DNA of 64,000 nucleotides from the NCBI RefSeq assembly GCF_003675875.1, contig NZ_RCDI01000002.1, positions 188,786-252,785 of the forward strand, written 5' to 3'. Every line of letters begins with the position of its first letter. Position 1 is the stretch's first letter. Under the pieces are notes generated by a model. The model saw only the letters and a list, made by a program, of their open reading frames with translations. It did no database searches and was not told the DNA's origin. Shown here in pieces: positions 25,981 through 36,364 of this stretch. The DNA is from Halostella limicola. Lineage in GTDB: Archaea; Halobacteriota; Halobacteria; Halobacteriales; Natronoarchaeaceae. Both the position numbers and the translations under genes were made by a program.

Positions 25981-27318
25981 TCACGCGACCGGCGGCCGGG
26001 AACGCGGCGACGCGGTCGCCGAACCGACGGGCGCAGCGAGCGACGACGGCGCGGGGAGTGCCGCTGATTCGGCGGCCGCGGCGTCGCCGACGGCGACCGC
26101 CACCTCGCCCGCCTTCCCGGCGGCGCTCGCGTTCTCGACGAACGCCTCGGCGCCGGCGAAGACCACGACCGTCTCCGGCGTGACCCGCTCGACGCGGAAC
26201 GAGATGTCGGCGTCGTCCGCCCGTCGGTCGGCGTAGGACTCGAACGCCGCCTGCGCCTCGTCGGCCTCGTCGGGGGAGTCCCAGCGGAGCGCCCACGCGA
26301 GCGCCGCCTCGTCGCCGGAGGCGTGCTCGTAGACGAACACCCGATCGTTCCCCCACCCGGCCGCCGCGGCGGTGGACACCCCCTTCGAGAGCTCGCTCCG
26401 GAGGACGATGCGGGTGACGAGTTCGCCTTTCGTGTCCGCTCCGGTCCGGTACCAGTCCCCCGTGTCCGCGGCTCCGAGTTCGAGCTCTGCCGGCGGTTCC
26501 GCAGCCGGCGTCCGCCCGTGGAGCAGTTGCTCCGTCGTCTCGGGGTGGTCCTCGTACACGGACGACAGCTCGTCGGGCGAGTCGACGCTGTCGGAGACGT
26601 ACTCGTAGCCGAAGTAGTAGGGGGCCCAGAGGTAGCGGTTCCCGGCCGGGCCGCGCTCGTACTCCGCGGCGACCCTGCTCGACTGCCGGGCCGTCCCGTC
26701 CTGGAACCGCTCGGCGTAGGCGTCGGTGACGTACACTGCGCCGCCCTCGACGAGCGCCTGCCGGGTCATCGCGTAGTCCGTCGTCCGCCGGGTGTACGCC
26801 ACCGAGTCGAGGTCGGCGGTCATGCCCGACCGCATCTGGACGGTGTGGGTGAACTCGTGGGCGAGCACCCGCTCCACCTCGGCGTCGGACGCGTTGCGGG
26901 TGGTGATCTGTACCTGCCCGTCGGCGTAGGTGACGCCGCTGGCCCCGTCCGTCGCGTAGTCCGTCTCCTCCAGACCCATGATGTCGAAGAACTCGCGCTC
27001 GGCGTAGTAGCCCGCGCCGGAACTCCGCGACGATCCGTCTATCACCGTCACCGTCCGCGGCCGGACGTCCGTGCCGACGAGGGCCTGCACGCGGGCGAAC
27101 GTCCGGTTGGGGTCGACCGGGAGCTCCCCGCCCCTGACGGGCACCGAGTACTCGTCGGCCGCCTCGACCGCGGTCGTCGTGGGCCGCTCCGTCGTCGCGG
27201 TCTCGTTCGTCGCGTTCCCAGGTTGCGTCGTCCGGAAGGCGGCGCCGTCGGCGGCGCATCCGGCGAAGACGAGGGCGAGAGCGACGGCGAGGGTGGCGAG
27301 GGCCCGACGAGTCACCAT
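25981..27318 (-). CDS. Hvo_1808-family surface protein with HExxH-type motif
   Basis: A 445-residue exported protein. The N-terminus is a hydrophobic signal with lipobox Cys (VALALVFAGCAADG) and a Thr-rich linker. The central domain holds HEFTHTVQM, a gluzincin-like zinc motif, with ALVEGGAVYVTDAYAERF about 50 residues later supplying a likely Glu ligand. The C-terminal part reads ITFRVER-like beta strands, and the tail is Ala/Pro-rich. It resembles the family named after Hvo_1808, for which no activity is established. It is a tandem paralogue of the frameshifted gene that follows in the same direction; the identity is moderate, so the duplication is not recent. Confidence 0.8.
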   Translation of the reverse strand: MVTRRALATLAVALALVFAGCAADGAAFRTTQPGNATNETATTERPTTTAVEAADEYSVPVRGGELPVDPNRTFARVQALVGTDVRPRTVTVIDGSSRSSGAGYYAEREFFDIMGLEETDYATDGASGVTYADGQVQITTRNASDAEVERVLAHEFTHTVQMRSGMTADLDSVAYTRRTTDYAMTRQALVEGGAVYVTDAYAERFQDGTARQSSRVAAEYERGPAGNRYLWAPYYFGYEYVSDSVDSPDELSSVYEDHPETTEQLLHGRTPAAEPPAELELGAADTGDWYRTGADTKGELVTRIVLRSELSKGVSTAAAAGWGNDRVFVYEHASGDEAALAWALRWDSPDEADEAQAAFESYADRRADDADISFRVERVTPETVVVFAGAEAFVENASAAGKAGEVAVAVGDAAAAESAALPAPSSLAAPVGSATASPRSRPPVA

Positions 27319-27398
27319 ACCACAGTGTACGACAGCGCGACCAAAAGGATACCGTCAGACGGGGGTCTCGCCGGGCGGAGCCCGCGGTTGCACGGCGG

Positions 27399-28064
27399 TC
27401 AGGCGATCCGTCCGCCGGAGAGGCGGATGATCCCGAACCAGTGCTCCTCGTGGGCGACGGCGTCCGACCGCGCCCGGAGCGCATCCCGCGCTGCACGCAC
27501 GCGGTCGGTGAGGTGCACGTCCGGCGGGTCGTCGTAGCGGAGCGTCAGGGTCGGCGGCGTCGACAGCACCGTCACGGCGCGGAAGGCGGCGTTGATCGGG
27601 GCCGCGTACGACCGGTCGCTCCGCGCCGCGTTGAGGAGGACGACGTGCCCGCCCGGCCGAACGAGGTCGCACCAGTCGTCGACAGTCCCGGCCGGGTCCG
27701 CGAACATCCCCACGACGAACGTTGAGAGGACGCCGTCGACGCCGCCCGCGACCGGCGGCCGCGTGGCGTCGCCGCGGACGACGTGGACGTTCTCCCAGCC
27801 GCGGCGATCGACCAGCCGCCGCGCGCGGTCGAGGATGGGGCCGGTGAAGTCGACGCCGACGACGGTTCCCTCCGGGCCGACCCGCTCGCGGAGGTACGGG
27901 AGGTTCGCGCCGGTACCGCAACCCATGTCGACGACGGTGTCGCCGGGCGAGAGGCGCAGCGCCGCGGCCGCGCGCTCGCGCAGGCTCGCGACGCCCGGCG
28001 TATGCAGGGCGATGCGGTCGTACAGCCCGGCCCACCGGCCGTAGAACGACTGGGCCGACGCCAT
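27399..28064 (-). CDS. Class I SAM-dependent methyltransferase
   Basis: A 221-residue methyltransferase of the UbiE/Methyltransf_11 type. Motif I is VVDMGCGTGANLPYLRERVG, with the acidic motif II in VVGVDFTGPILDRA and post-motif VHVVRGDATRPP. The later VRPGGHVVLLNAARS is motif III. The substrate cannot be told. The start lies 1 base downstream of the thiR stop, so it is probably in one transcript with dcd and thiR. Confidence 0.9.
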   Translation of the reverse strand: MASAQSFYGRWAGLYDRIALHTPGVASLRERAAAALRLSPGDTVVDMGCGTGANLPYLRERVGPEGTVVGVDFTGPILDRARRLVDRRGWENVHVVRGDATRPPVAGGVDGVLSTFVVGMFADPAGTVDDWCDLVRPGGHVVLLNAARSDRSYAAPINAAFRAVTVLSTPPTLTLRYDDPPDVHLTDRVRAARDALRARSDAVAHEEHWFGIIRLSGGRIA

Positions 28065-28065
28065 C

Positions 28066-28962
28066 TCAGACCAGGCCCTGCACGCGCTCGGCGACCGTCT
28101 CCGCGTCGGGACCGAGCATGTAGACGATCGGTTCCACGCCGTACCCGCCGGTCTGGTAGAGCACGTCGGCGTCAGGCGTCTCGGCGAGCGCGTCCGTCAC
28201 CGCCTTCCGGACGTGTTCCTCGCCCTCGAACTCCGCGGTGACGAGGCCGTGGGCCTCCAGACGCTCGACCAGATCCGGGTCGTAGCGGACGTTCAGCGCG
28301 GCGTTCACGTCGCGCCCGGCCTCGCGCGCGGAGAGCAGCACCGTCGCGACGTGCTCGCTGACGCCGAACTCCGGCTCGCTCGGCACGGTCGTGCGCCCCT
28401 TCACGTCGAAGATGCGACCGGGGACGCCGGCCACGTCGTCGAGGTCGTCTGCGTCGGGCGTGCAGACGACGAGGTTCGACCCGACGTTCGGGATGAGCGC
28501 GGCGAACCCGCTCGTGTTCTCCAGACGGCGGAGGCCCCGGCGGAGCGAGGCGAGGACGCGCTCGGTCGTCCGGAGCTCGCTCTCGGGGTCGTGGATGCTG
28601 AAGTCGCCGCCGTACTCTGCGAGCTCCGGGACGGCCTCCTCGTGCATCTGGGCGAGCACGTCGCCGTCCTCCAGTCGCCGGATCAGCACCTCGGCCTCGA
28701 CGAGGGCCTGTACCGGGCGCATCCCGCCCTCGGTCAGCCCCTCGCCGACGCGCTCGACGAGCTCCCGGACGCGCTCGTCCCGCATGAATTCCTCGCGGCG
28801 GGCGACGTCGCCGTGGGCGTACTTCGAGACGGCGGACTGGCTGATGCCGAGCGCCGACGCGACCTCGCTCTGGGTGAGGCCGCGGTCGCGCAGGTCCTCG
28901 GCCAGCATCGACCGGAACGTCGGGAGGAACTCCTCGACGACGATCTCCTCGACGAACTTCAT
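28066..28962 (-). CDS. thiR: Thiamine regulator ThiR (HTH + ThiN domain)
   Basis: A 298-residue regulator. Residues 10-60 or so form an XRE-like HTH ([28 protein letters not shown]). From about residue 130 there is a ThiN domain ([60 protein letters not shown]). In ThiD-ThiN enzymes this domain makes thiamin phosphate; in archaeal ThiR it senses thiamin phosphate and the protein represses thiamin genes. thi4 at 15156 is a likely target. Its start overlaps the dcd stop by 4 bases (ATGA), which indicates translational coupling. Confidence 0.9.
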   Translation of the reverse strand: MKFVEEIVVEEFLPTFRSMLAEDLRDRGLTQSEVASALGISQSAVSKYAHGDVARREEFMRDERVRELVERVGEGLTEGGMRPVQALVEAEVLIRRLEDGDVLAQMHEEAVPELAEYGGDFSIHDPESELRTTERVLASLRRGLRRLENTSGFAALIPNVGSNLVVCTPDADDLDDVAGVPGRIFDVKGRTTVPSEPEFGVSEHVATVLLSAREAGRDVNAALNVRYDPDLVERLEAHGLVTAEFEGEEHVRKAVTDALAETPDADVLYQTGGYGVEPIVYMLGPDAETVAERVQGLV

Positions 28963-29546
28963 TGGTCGCCTCCGAACTCCCGGTCGCCGCCGATCCGGGA
29001 CGCCTGCGGCCCGTCCTGGTCCTGGTACTTCGATCCGCGGCCGCTGCCGTACGGGCGCTCCGCGGCCGACTTCAGCTCCGTGAAGATGAGCTGCGAGATG
29101 CGCATTCCGGGGGTGAGCGCGACCGGTGCGGTGCCGAGGTTCGAGAGTTCGAGCGTGATCTGCCCGCGGTAGCCGGGGTCGACGACGCCCGCCGTCGCGT
29201 GCACGACGATGGCGAGGCGACCGAGCGACGACCGCCCCTGTACGTGCGCCAGCAGGTCAGCCGGGATGTCGACGCGCTCCTTCGTCGTCCCGAGGACGAA
29301 GTCGCCGGGGTGGAGGATGAACTCCTCGCCCTCGTCGACGACGGTCTCCGACACGTACTCGTCGACCTCCCACTCCGCGTCGGGGTGGATGCAGGGGATG
29401 TTCGTGCGCTGGAACTCCAGGAACTCGCGGCCGAGTCGGAGGTCGATGCTGGCGGGCTGTATCTGCAGGTCGAGGTCCTCCAGCGGCTCGACGACGAGGT
29501 CGCCCTCCTCGAGCCGGCGGAGGATGTCCGCGTCCGAGAGGATCAT
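28959..29546 (-). CDS. dcd: dCTP deaminase
   Basis: A 195-residue trimeric enzyme that deaminates dCTP to dUTP for dTMP synthesis. The family opening is [17 protein letters not shown], with [12 protein letters not shown], a catalytic-site segment [10 protein letters not shown] and [20 protein letters not shown] with the catalytic Glu, then the ISQLIF strand. The C-terminal tail ([19 protein letters not shown]) closes over the active site in the family. Whether it also hydrolyses dUTP cannot be told. It is the first gene of the dcd-thiR-methyltransferase transcript. Confidence 0.95.
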   Translation of the reverse strand: MILSDADILRRLEEGDLVVEPLEDLDLQIQPASIDLRLGREFLEFQRTNIPCIHPDAEWEVDEYVSETVVDEGEEFILHPGDFVLGTTKERVDIPADLLAHVQGRSSLGRLAIVVHATAGVVDPGYRGQITLELSNLGTAPVALTPGMRISQLIFTELKSAAERPYGSGRGSKYQDQDGPQASRIGGDREFGGDQ

Positions 29547-29627
29547 ACCGGGAAGGAGCGAGCGGAGGGGCCTAAATTCCTCGGTCCGGCCGCCGGGCGG
29601 ACCCCTCTTTCGGACTCCAATGCAGGG

Positions 29628-29786
29628 TTACGAACCGTCGGCGATCGATCCAGCAAACCGGGTCAGTTCGCTCGTTGCGGTCGGTTCGACGACGTTCGCC
29701 GCGGGATCGTAGTCGACGACGAGAACGGCAACGGGCTCGCCACGTTCACCGGGGCTCTCGTTCGCCCGCGATCCGTGCCACGGGGT
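29628..29786 (-). other. Coding-like open segment without start codon, possible gene remnant
   Basis: Between the divergent dcd and histidine-kinase genes the minus strand has a 52-codon open frame ending at a TAA (29628-29630). It reads like protein (GEPVAVLVVDYDPAANVVEP, then TSELTRFAGSIADGS), with G/C-biased third positions. It has no ATG, GTG or TTG start, and an in-frame stop lies just upstream. It could be the 3' remnant of a gene truncated in this lineage. Confidence 0.3.
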
Positions 29787-29815
29787 TTATCACCCTCAAT
29801 GGCTTCTTGGAGCGC

Positions 29816-32458
29816 ATGAACACCGGATCGGGGTCAACGGCCGGGGACTTCTGGGACGACCCCGACGACGACGTGGCGCTCGGACGGTACCGAGCGCTCG
29901 TGGATACGATAGACGACGGGGTCTACCAGCTCGACGCGGACGGACACTTCGTCGCGGTCAACGACGCGGTCGTCGAGATGACCGGCTACGAGCGCGACGA
30001 ACTCCTCGGCGAGCACGTCTCGCTCCTGCTCGCCGACGCCGACGTCGACCAGATAGAGCGCGACATCGCCGAGCACGTCGCCGAGGGCGTCGAGCTCGCC
30101 ACCTTCGAACTCGCGATCCGAACCGCAGAGGGGGAGCCGATGCCCTGCGAGCTCCGGATCAACCCCCTCGTCGACGGCGGCGAGTTCGAGGGATCGATCG
30201 GCGTCGCCCGCGAGCTCGTCGATACGGACCAGCAACTGAAGACGCTCGGCTCGGCGCGGACGTCGTACAAGTCGGTCACGAACGTGCTCGACGAGGCCAA
30301 CATCGGCGTCGTGGTGCTCGACGACGCGCACGAGATCAGGTGGATCGACGAGACGATCGAGGAGTACCTCGGGCTGGAGTACGACGCCGTCGTCGGCCGA
30401 GACAAGCGAGCGGTGATCGACGAGACCCTCAAGGAGAAGTTCGCCGCCCCCGAGTCCTTCGCCCGGACCGTCCTGACGTCGTACGAAGACGGCAGTTACG
30501 TCGACCGGCTCGAGTGCCGGATCGCGGCCGACGACCTCGAAGAGCGATGGCTCGAGTACCAGAGCAAGCCGATCGAGTCCGGCGAGTACGCCGGCGGGCG
30601 GGTCGAACTCTACTACGACATCAGCGACAGGAAGCGGTCCGAGGGCGCACTGCGGGAGAGCAGGGAGGAGTTTCGCTCCCTCGTGGACGCCGTCGAGGAG
30701 TACGCGATCTTCCGTCTGGACCCGGACGGGCGCGTCATGAGCTGGAACGAGGGCGCGCGGCGTATCAAGGGGTACGACCGCGAGGAGATCGTCGGCGAGC
30801 ACTTCTCGGCGTTCTACACCGAGGAGGACCGTGCGGCGGGCGTCCCCGAGCGGAACCTCCGGGTCGCGCTGGAGACCGGTTCGGTAGAGGACGAGGGGTG
30901 GCGCCTCAGGAACGACGGCACGCGGTTCTGGGCGAACGTGACGATCACGCCCGTCCGCGACGCCGGAGGCAACCACCGCGGCTTCCTGAAGGTGACCCGC
31001 GACATGACCGACCGGCGGCAGCGCGAGGAGGAGCTCAAGAGCGAGCTCCAGCGGGTGTTCAGCCGGATCTCCGACGCGTTTTACGCGGTCGACGAGGAGT
31101 TTCGGTTCACGCACGTCAACGAGCGCGCCGAGGAGCTCCTGCAGCGCTCCGAGGAGGACCTGATCGGCGAGAGCCTCTGGGACGTGTTCCCCTCCGCCGG
31201 CGAGGTCGACGAGGTCTGGGACGCCTTCCACACGGCGCTCGAAACCCAGGAGTCGACGAGCTACGAGCTCTACTACGACACGCTCGGGTTCTGGGTCGAG
31301 GCGAACCTCTACCCCTCCGAGACCGGCATCTCCGTCTACTTCCGCGACGTCACCGAGCGCAAGGAGCGCGAGCAGGCTCTGGAGGAGTCCGAGCAGCGCT
31401 ACCGGACGCTCACCGAGCACTTCCCGAACGGTGTCGTCACGCTGTTCGACCACGACCTCGAGTACACGCTGGCGGCGGGGCAGGGCTTCGACAGGATCTC
31501 CCAGGACCCGGACGACATTGAGGGGAAGTACTTTCGAGAGGCCTGGGACGAGGAGACCGTCGCCGCGCTCGAACCCGCCATGGAGGCCGTGCTCGACGGC
31601 GAGGAGCGGACGATCGAGCTCTCGTACGCCGGCCGGGAGTGGGTACTCCACGCGGTCCCGATCACCGACGCTCGGGGCGACGTGTTCGCCGGGGTGACGA
31701 TGGCCCTCGACATCACCGAGCGCAAGGAGTCCCAGCGCAGGCTCGAGGAGACGATCGCCCAGCTCGAGGAGTCGAACGAGCGCCTCGAACAGTTCGCCTA
31801 CGCCGCCTCCCACGACCTGCAGGAGCCCCTGCGGATGGTGTCGAGCTACCTGCAGCTCGTCGAGCGGCGCTACGCCGACGAACTCGACGAGGAGGGGCGC
31901 GAGTTCATCGAGTTCGCGGTCGACGGCGCGGACCGGATGCGGAACATGATCGAGGGCCTGCTCGAGTACTCCCGCGTGGAGACGCGCGGGGAGCCGCTCG
32001 TGCCGGTCGACCTCGACGCCCTCCTCGAAGACGTGCTGGAGGACCTCCAGATCCGGATCGAGGAGGCCGACGCCGACGTACGGGCCGAGCAGCTCCCCCC
32101 TGTCGAGGGGGACGCCAGCCAACTGCGACAGGTGCTGCAGAACCTGCTGAGCAACGCCATCACCTACAGCGGGGACGAGCCGCCGGAGATACGCGTCGCG
32201 GCGGAGCGGGAGGGCGACGAGGTGGTCGTCTCGGTCCACGACTCGGGCGTCGGGATCGACCCCGAGGACCAGGAGCGGGTGTTCGAAGTGTTTCAGCGCC
32301 TCCACGGGCGCGAGGAGCACTCCGGCACCGGGATCGGGCTGGCGCTGTGCGAGCGGATCGTGGAACGCCACGGCGGCGACATCTGGGTCGAGTCCGAGCC
32401 GGGCGAGGGCGCGACGTTCTCCTTCGCCCTCCCCGCGGCCGAGTCGGACGAGCGGTGA
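29816..32458 (+). CDS. PAS-domain sensor histidine kinase (five PAS domains)
   Basis: An 880-residue soluble sensor kinase without membrane segments. About five PAS folds are visible: starts near residues 22 ([19 protein letters not shown]), 150, 278 ([18 protein letters not shown]), 395 ([18 protein letters not shown]) and 520 ([19 protein letters not shown]). A HisKA domain follows with phospho-acceptor His666 in [13 protein letters not shown]. The ATPase has the N box (LLSNAITYS), G1 (HDSGVGIDP) and G2 ([12 protein letters not shown]). PAS folds sense redox, light or ligands. No response regulator is adjacent. A TATA-like gtttatc sits about 27 bases before the ATG. Confidence 0.93.
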   Translation: MNTGSGSTAGDFWDDPDDDVALGRYRALVDTIDDGVYQLDADGHFVAVNDAVVEMTGYERDELLGEHVSLLLADADVDQIERDIAEHVAEGVELATFELAIRTAEGEPMPCELRINPLVDGGEFEGSIGVARELVDTDQQLKTLGSARTSYKSVTNVLDEANIGVVVLDDAHEIRWIDETIEEYLGLEYDAVVGRDKRAVIDETLKEKFAAPESFARTVLTSYEDGSYVDRLECRIAADDLEERWLEYQSKPIESGEYAGGRVELYYDISDRKRSEGALRESREEFRSLVDAVEEYAIFRLDPDGRVMSWNEGARRIKGYDREEIVGEHFSAFYTEEDRAAGVPERNLRVALETGSVEDEGWRLRNDGTRFWANVTITPVRDAGGNHRGFLKVTRDMTDRRQREEELKSELQRVFSRISDAFYAVDEEFRFTHVNERAEELLQRSEEDLIGESLWDVFPSAGEVDEVWDAFHTALETQESTSYELYYDTLGFWVEANLYPSETGISVYFRDVTERKEREQALEESEQRYRTLTEHFPNGVVTLFDHDLEYTLAAGQGFDRISQDPDDIEGKYFREAWDEETVAALEPAMEAVLDGEERTIELSYAGREWVLHAVPITDARGDVFAGVTMALDITERKESQRRLEETIAQLEESNERLEQFAYAASHDLQEPLRMVSSYLQLVERRYADELDEEGREFIEFAVDGADRMRNMIEGLLEYSRVETRGEPLVPVDLDALLEDVLEDLQIRIEEADADVRAEQLPPVEGDASQLRQVLQNLLSNAITYSGDEPPEIRVAAEREGDEVVVSVHDSGVGIDPEDQERVFEVFQRLHGREEHSGTGIGLALCERIVERHGGDIWVESEPGEGATFSFALPAAESDER

Positions 32459-32564
32459 CGGTCGACGACCGAAACGGCCTCGGCCGCGCTCGGACGACCG
32501 CTCCCGGCGGTTTCTCGCGGGCGCGATAGTCAGGGATAAAGGCGCTCCCGTCCTCGGTGTGGCC

Positions 32565-32903
32565 ATGAAACAGGCCATCGTCGCTCGGACGGACATCGGC
32601 ATGGGACAGGGCAAGCTCGCCGCGCAGGTCGCGCACGCGGCGCTGTCGGCATACGAGGACGCCGACAGTCGGACCCGCAAGCAGTGGAAGGGCGAGGGAC
32701 AGAAGAAGGTCGTCCTGAAGGGCAGCGGCGAGTCCCAGCTGTTCGAGCTCGCCGACGCCGCCGAGCGCGAGCGGCTCCCCCACGCTATCGTCCGCGACGC
32801 CGGCCACACCCAGTTAGATCCCGGAACGGTCACCGCGCTCGCGGTCGGTCCGGGCGAGGACGCGGTCGTCGACAAGGTGACGGGCGACCTCTCGCTGTTC
32901 TGA
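32565..32903 (+). CDS. pth2: Peptidyl-tRNA hydrolase Pth2
   Basis: A 112-residue archaeal/eukaryotic-type peptidyl-tRNA hydrolase that frees stalled peptides from tRNA. The full family pattern is present: [63 protein letters not shown] and [10 protein letters not shown]. The ATG at 32565 gives the usual N-terminus. A TATA-like gggataaagg lies about 30 bases upstream. Confidence 0.96.
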   Translation: MKQAIVARTDIGMGQGKLAAQVAHAALSAYEDADSRTRKQWKGEGQKKVVLKGSGESQLFELADAAERERLPHAIVRDAGHTQLDPGTVTALAVGPGEDAVVDKVTGDLSLF

Positions 32904-33062
32904 ACCGGCGCGCGACCGCCCGACGCGCGCTCTCGTTCGGGTCCCGCCCGGATCGGAGCGCGGTCGTCGCCGCCCGGCGCCGAATATGTATACCCTCGGC
33001 TCGCGCCGGAGGCTAGACGATGAGATGGAACCCCTATCCCCGTCCCGCCACTGGACGGTAAT

Positions 33063-33338
33063 ATGAGTACGAAACAGCGGACCAAAACGATCCGACGAGC
33101 GACCGAGAGCGTGACCGAGGCAGTCGTCGCGGCGATCGCCGACGAACTCGACGCGGACCCGCTCGCGATCGACCCGCTCCACGACGCCGTCGACCCGGAT
33201 GCGCTCGAGGCCCTGTTCGAGAACACCGACACCGCGGCCCGCCGCGGCGGCGAGGTTTCGTTCGAGTCGAACGGCTGCCGCATCACAGTCTCGGCCACCG
33301 GCGACGTCTCCGCCCGCGCCCTCCCTTCCTCCCGGTAG
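33063..33338 (+). CDS. HalOD1 output domain protein
   Basis: A 91-residue stand-alone HalOD1 domain. The family pattern is VTEAVVAAIADELDADPLAI, DPLHDAVDPDALEALF, then a beta hairpin ending SFESNGCRITVSATGDV. These small proteins are common in haloarchaea; in larger proteins the domain sits at the output end of signalling regulators. No partner is adjacent. Confidence 0.88.
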   Translation: MSTKQRTKTIRRATESVTEAVVAAIADELDADPLAIDPLHDAVDPDALEALFENTDTAARRGGEVSFESNGCRITVSATGDVSARALPSSR

Positions 33339-33390
33339 ATCGCCGCCGCCGACCGCACGTGCCTTATGCCCCGCCCCGCCAGTGTCACGT

Positions 33391-33435
33391 ATGACCGCGA
33401 CTGCCGCCGTTCCGCCGACCAGGGGGTGGCGCTGA
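33391..33435 (+). CDS. Possible 14-codon leader ORF coupled to truD
   Basis: An ATG at 33391 opens [14 protein letters not shown] and stops at TGA 33433-33435, whose A is the first base of the truD ATG (TGATG). A TATA-like ttatg lies about 27 bases before it, the right distance for a leaderless start. A GGGGGTG purine run within the leader ORF would serve as the truD Shine-Dalgarno. It may be a leader that couples translation, or simply the 5' leader. Confidence 0.4.
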   Translation: MTATAAVPPTRGWR

Positions 33436-34757
33436 TGCGCCCGGCACACGACCTCGAACGCGCCGTGGGGATGGCGTACTACGTCAGCGACGCGGACGGC
33501 ACCGGCGGCCGCCTCCGCGACGAGGACGCCGACTTCCGCGTGCGCGAACTCGAACGGTTCGACCTCGAACCGGTCGACGCCGACCCCGACACCTACGAGC
33601 ACCTCGTCCTCCGCGCGACGCTCACGGGCTGGGACACGAACGACTTCGCCAAGCGCCTCTCGGACGCGCTGGGGATCAGCCGCGAGCGCGTCTCCTGGGC
33701 CGGGACGAAGGACAAGTACGCCGTCACGACCCAGCTGTTCAGCGTCAAGGGCGTCGCCCCCGGTGACCTGCCCGAGATCCGCGACGCCGAGATCGAGGCC
33801 GTCGGTCGCGCGGGTCGGTCGATCCTATTCGGCGATCTGGCTGGTAACGCCTTCGAGATCCGCGTCGCCGACCCCGACGCGCCGGAGAACGCCGACGCCA
33901 TCGCCGACGACCTCCGCGAGTTCGGCGGCGGGTCCGTCGCCGTGCCCAACTTCTTCGGCCAGCAGCGCTTCGGCAGCAAGCGCCCGGTCACCCACGAGGT
34001 CGGCCTGCGCGTCGTCCGCGAGGAGTGGGAAGACGCGGTGATGGCGTACCTCGGGAACCCGCGCGAGAGCGAGCCCGAAGGGACGCGCGAGGCCCGGCGA
34101 TTCGTCGAGGGATCCGACGACTGGGGGGAAGCGCTCGACCGCTTCCCGCGCCGCCTCGGCTACGAGCGGTCGATGCTCCACGAACTGGTCGAGAACGGCG
34201 GCGAGGACCCGGCGGACTTCCGGGCCGCGCTGGAGACGCTCCCCTCGAACCTCCAGCGCCTGTTCGTCCACGCCGCCCAGTCGTACGCGTTCAACCGGAT
34301 CCTGAGCGAGCGACTGGAGCGCGGCCTCCCGTTCGACCGCCCCGTCGCCGGCGACGTCGCCTGCTTCGCCGATACCGACGCCCCCGACGGGGTCGCCCTG
34401 CCAGACACCGACCGCAGCCAGCGCGTCACCGAGTCTCGCGTCGACACGGTCGCCCGCCACTGCGAGCGCGAGCGGGCGTTCGTCACCGCGCCGCTGGTCG
34501 GCACCGAGACCGAACTGGCGGACGGCGAGCCCGGCGAGATAGAGCGCGAGGTGCTCGACGAGATGGACCTCGCGCCCGGGGACTTCGATCTCCCGGGCGA
34601 GTTCGGATCGACCGGCGACCGGCGGGCGATCCTGGTCCACACGGATCTGGACGTGACGCGGGACCCGCTCTCGTTCTCCTTCACCCTGCCGAAGGGGTCG
34701 TACGCGACGGTCGTCCTGCGGGAGTTCCTGAAGGGCGACCCGCTGGACCTCGGATAG
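33435..34757 (+). CDS. truD: tRNA pseudouridine(13) synthase TruD
   Basis: A 440-residue TruD-family enzyme that makes pseudouridine at tRNA position 13. The catalytic motif is [14 protein letters not shown] with the Asp. [20 protein letters not shown] is the second signature, and the long archaeal insertion domain lies between, with [15 protein letters not shown] and [18 protein letters not shown] near the end. The ATG at 33435 ([16 protein letters not shown]) was chosen because the TGATG overlap and GGGGGTG site support it; in-frame upstream residues are unconserved. Confidence 0.95.
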   Translation: MRPAHDLERAVGMAYYVSDADGTGGRLRDEDADFRVRELERFDLEPVDADPDTYEHLVLRATLTGWDTNDFAKRLSDALGISRERVSWAGTKDKYAVTTQLFSVKGVAPGDLPEIRDAEIEAVGRAGRSILFGDLAGNAFEIRVADPDAPENADAIADDLREFGGGSVAVPNFFGQQRFGSKRPVTHEVGLRVVREEWEDAVMAYLGNPRESEPEGTREARRFVEGSDDWGEALDRFPRRLGYERSMLHELVENGGEDPADFRAALETLPSNLQRLFVHAAQSYAFNRILSERLERGLPFDRPVAGDVACFADTDAPDGVALPDTDRSQRVTESRVDTVARHCERERAFVTAPLVGTETELADGEPGEIEREVLDEMDLAPGDFDLPGEFGSTGDRRAILVHTDLDVTRDPLSFSFTLPKGSYATVVLREFLKGDPLDLG

Positions 34758-34816
34758 CTCAAAGGGCGACTGTACCCTTCACGAAGTACTTACCGGGCAG
34801 GCGACAACCCCGGCGT

Positions 34817-35788
34817 ATGCGACGACGACGCTTCCTCCGAGCGCTCCCCGCGACCGCCGCCCTCGCCGCCGGCTGCCTCGCGCGCGACTCGCCGGACGAC
34901 GCCGAAAACGGCACGAACGGCACCGACGCCACCGAGACGACGGTCGACGACTGGACGGAGAATATCGAGGGCCGCGACCCCGACGGCTTCCCGCCCCGCG
35001 GGAGCGACCACGTCGACACCGTCGTCTGGTACCGCGAGAACCGAGACGCGCCCATCGCGCTCGAACCCTCCGCCGCGGAGGGCGACCTCCCGGTCGCCGA
35101 GTTCGCGTTCGCGCTCCGCAACGACACCGACCAGACCTTCAGTACGAACTTCTACGACTGGTCGCTCTCGAAGCGCGTCGACGGCGAGTGGTTCCGCGTG
35201 GCGCCCCGGATGGTGCCGGAACCGCTGATGTCGCTGGCACCCGGCGAGGACCACCGGTGGACCCTCGCGGCGTCGAGCGAACGTCCGGACCCGAAGACGG
35301 ACTCCGTCGCAGACGAGGGAGACGTCTCGGTGCGGGGCCTCGGCGCGGGAACGTACGCCTTCGCCGTCGACGGCTGGTTCGAGGACGGGGATCACGAGCA
35401 GCAGGTGGTGTTCGCCGCGCGGTTCGAACTGGCAGGCGACCCCGTAGCGCTGACGCCGTCGGCCGCCGTCCGCGAGGCCGCCCGCGACGGGGATGTCGTG
35501 ACGGTGCAGGCGGACGGGAGCGACCACGAGGACGCGCGGGAGGCGACGTACGTCCTCGAACGCGTCGAGGACCCGGCGGAGGAGCCCCGCGAACTGATCA
35601 CCGAACAGGCGATCCGGCGCTGGCCCCTCTGCGACGCCCTGGCGCACGTCGAGGCGGGCGTCCGGACGGTTCGCGTCGAGTCGACGACGGGGACGGTCCC
35701 CGCGTTCGGCGTGCACGACGACGCGCCGCCGATACGGTACGGCGGCGACGCGTTCCGGGCGAGCGTCGAGGACCCGAATCGGGAGTAG
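34817..35788 (+). CDS. Tat-type lipoprotein of unknown function
   Basis: A 323-residue exported protein. The N-terminus has RRRRFLRALPATAALAAGCL, a twin-arginine leader with lipobox Cys, then an Asn/Gly/Thr linker. The body is beta-rich, with a segment like an extracellular Ig-type or BsuPI-type fold (AEFAFALRNDTDQTFSTNFY, KRVDGEWFRVAPR, LAPGEDHRWTL). Such folds are common in haloarchaeal surface lipoproteins. No enzymatic motif was seen. Confidence 0.75.
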   Translation: MRRRRFLRALPATAALAAGCLARDSPDDAENGTNGTDATETTVDDWTENIEGRDPDGFPPRGSDHVDTVVWYRENRDAPIALEPSAAEGDLPVAEFAFALRNDTDQTFSTNFYDWSLSKRVDGEWFRVAPRMVPEPLMSLAPGEDHRWTLAASSERPDPKTDSVADEGDVSVRGLGAGTYAFAVDGWFEDGDHEQQVVFAARFELAGDPVALTPSAAVREAARDGDVVTVQADGSDHEDAREATYVLERVEDPAEEPRELITEQAIRRWPLCDALAHVEAGVRTVRVESTTGTVPAFGVHDDAPPIRYGGDAFRASVEDPNRE

Positions 35789-35834
35789 AGGCGAGAAGAC
35801 GTACGGTTATGCCGCCGCCCGTCGTACGGTAGGT

Positions 35835-36242
35835 ATGCGAAGCGAACGACTCCGGCGCGAGATAGACGACGCCCTCCGGGCGGGATGGAAGATAGAGGAC
35901 GAAGCGTCGGACCGGGTAGTGCTCGTCAAGCGGAACTTCGGCGACCTCGGGATACACGTCATCATCGCGCTGCTGACCGCGTGGTGGTCGTTCGGCGTGA
36001 TAAACGGGGTCTACGCGGCGTTCAAGTACCTGAACGACTCCCAGCGCCGGGTGGTGTGGGAGTCCCGTCGGGCGTGCCCCGAGTGCGGTGAACCCGCCGC
36101 CGAGGACGCCGAGTTCTGTCGGCGCTGCGGCGAGGCGCTCCCTGAGGACCCAGACGGCCCACGAGCCTGTCCGGAGTGTGGCGTCAGCCTCTCCGAGGAC
36201 GCCCGCTACTGCCGCAACTGTGGGAGCGAGGTCGCCGCGTGA
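35835..36242 (+). CDS. Membrane-anchored double zinc-ribbon protein
   Basis: A 135-residue protein. The N-terminal 50 residues are polar, with a single hydrophobic helix (GIHVIIALLTAWWSFGVING) from about residue 40. Two zinc ribbons follow: CPECGEPAAEDAEFCRRCG and CPECGVSLSEDARYCRNCG, each with a CxxC pair repeated. The spacing indicates two zinc ions. Proteins of this layout are common in archaea and their role is unknown. Confidence 0.8.
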   Translation: MRSERLRREIDDALRAGWKIEDEASDRVVLVKRNFGDLGIHVIIALLTAWWSFGVINGVYAAFKYLNDSQRRVVWESRRACPECGEPAAEDAEFCRRCGEALPEDPDGPRACPECGVSLSEDARYCRNCGSEVAA

Positions 36243-36364
36243 TACTGTCGGACTAACTGTTTCAGATATTTCGCGGTGACGTCCCCGCGAAACTCTTCAC
36301 TGACTTCCGTCCGACAGTACGAGAAGCGCGGACGTTTTATCCGGTCGGCGGTTAGCCGCCGAAC

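Noticed and set aside
29834-33388. Very long open frame (over 1,100 codons) on the minus strand opposite the histidine kinase, Pth2 and HalOD1 genes
   Set aside because: It mirrors real genes on the plus strand; high GC suppresses stop codons, and its product has no recognisable domain.
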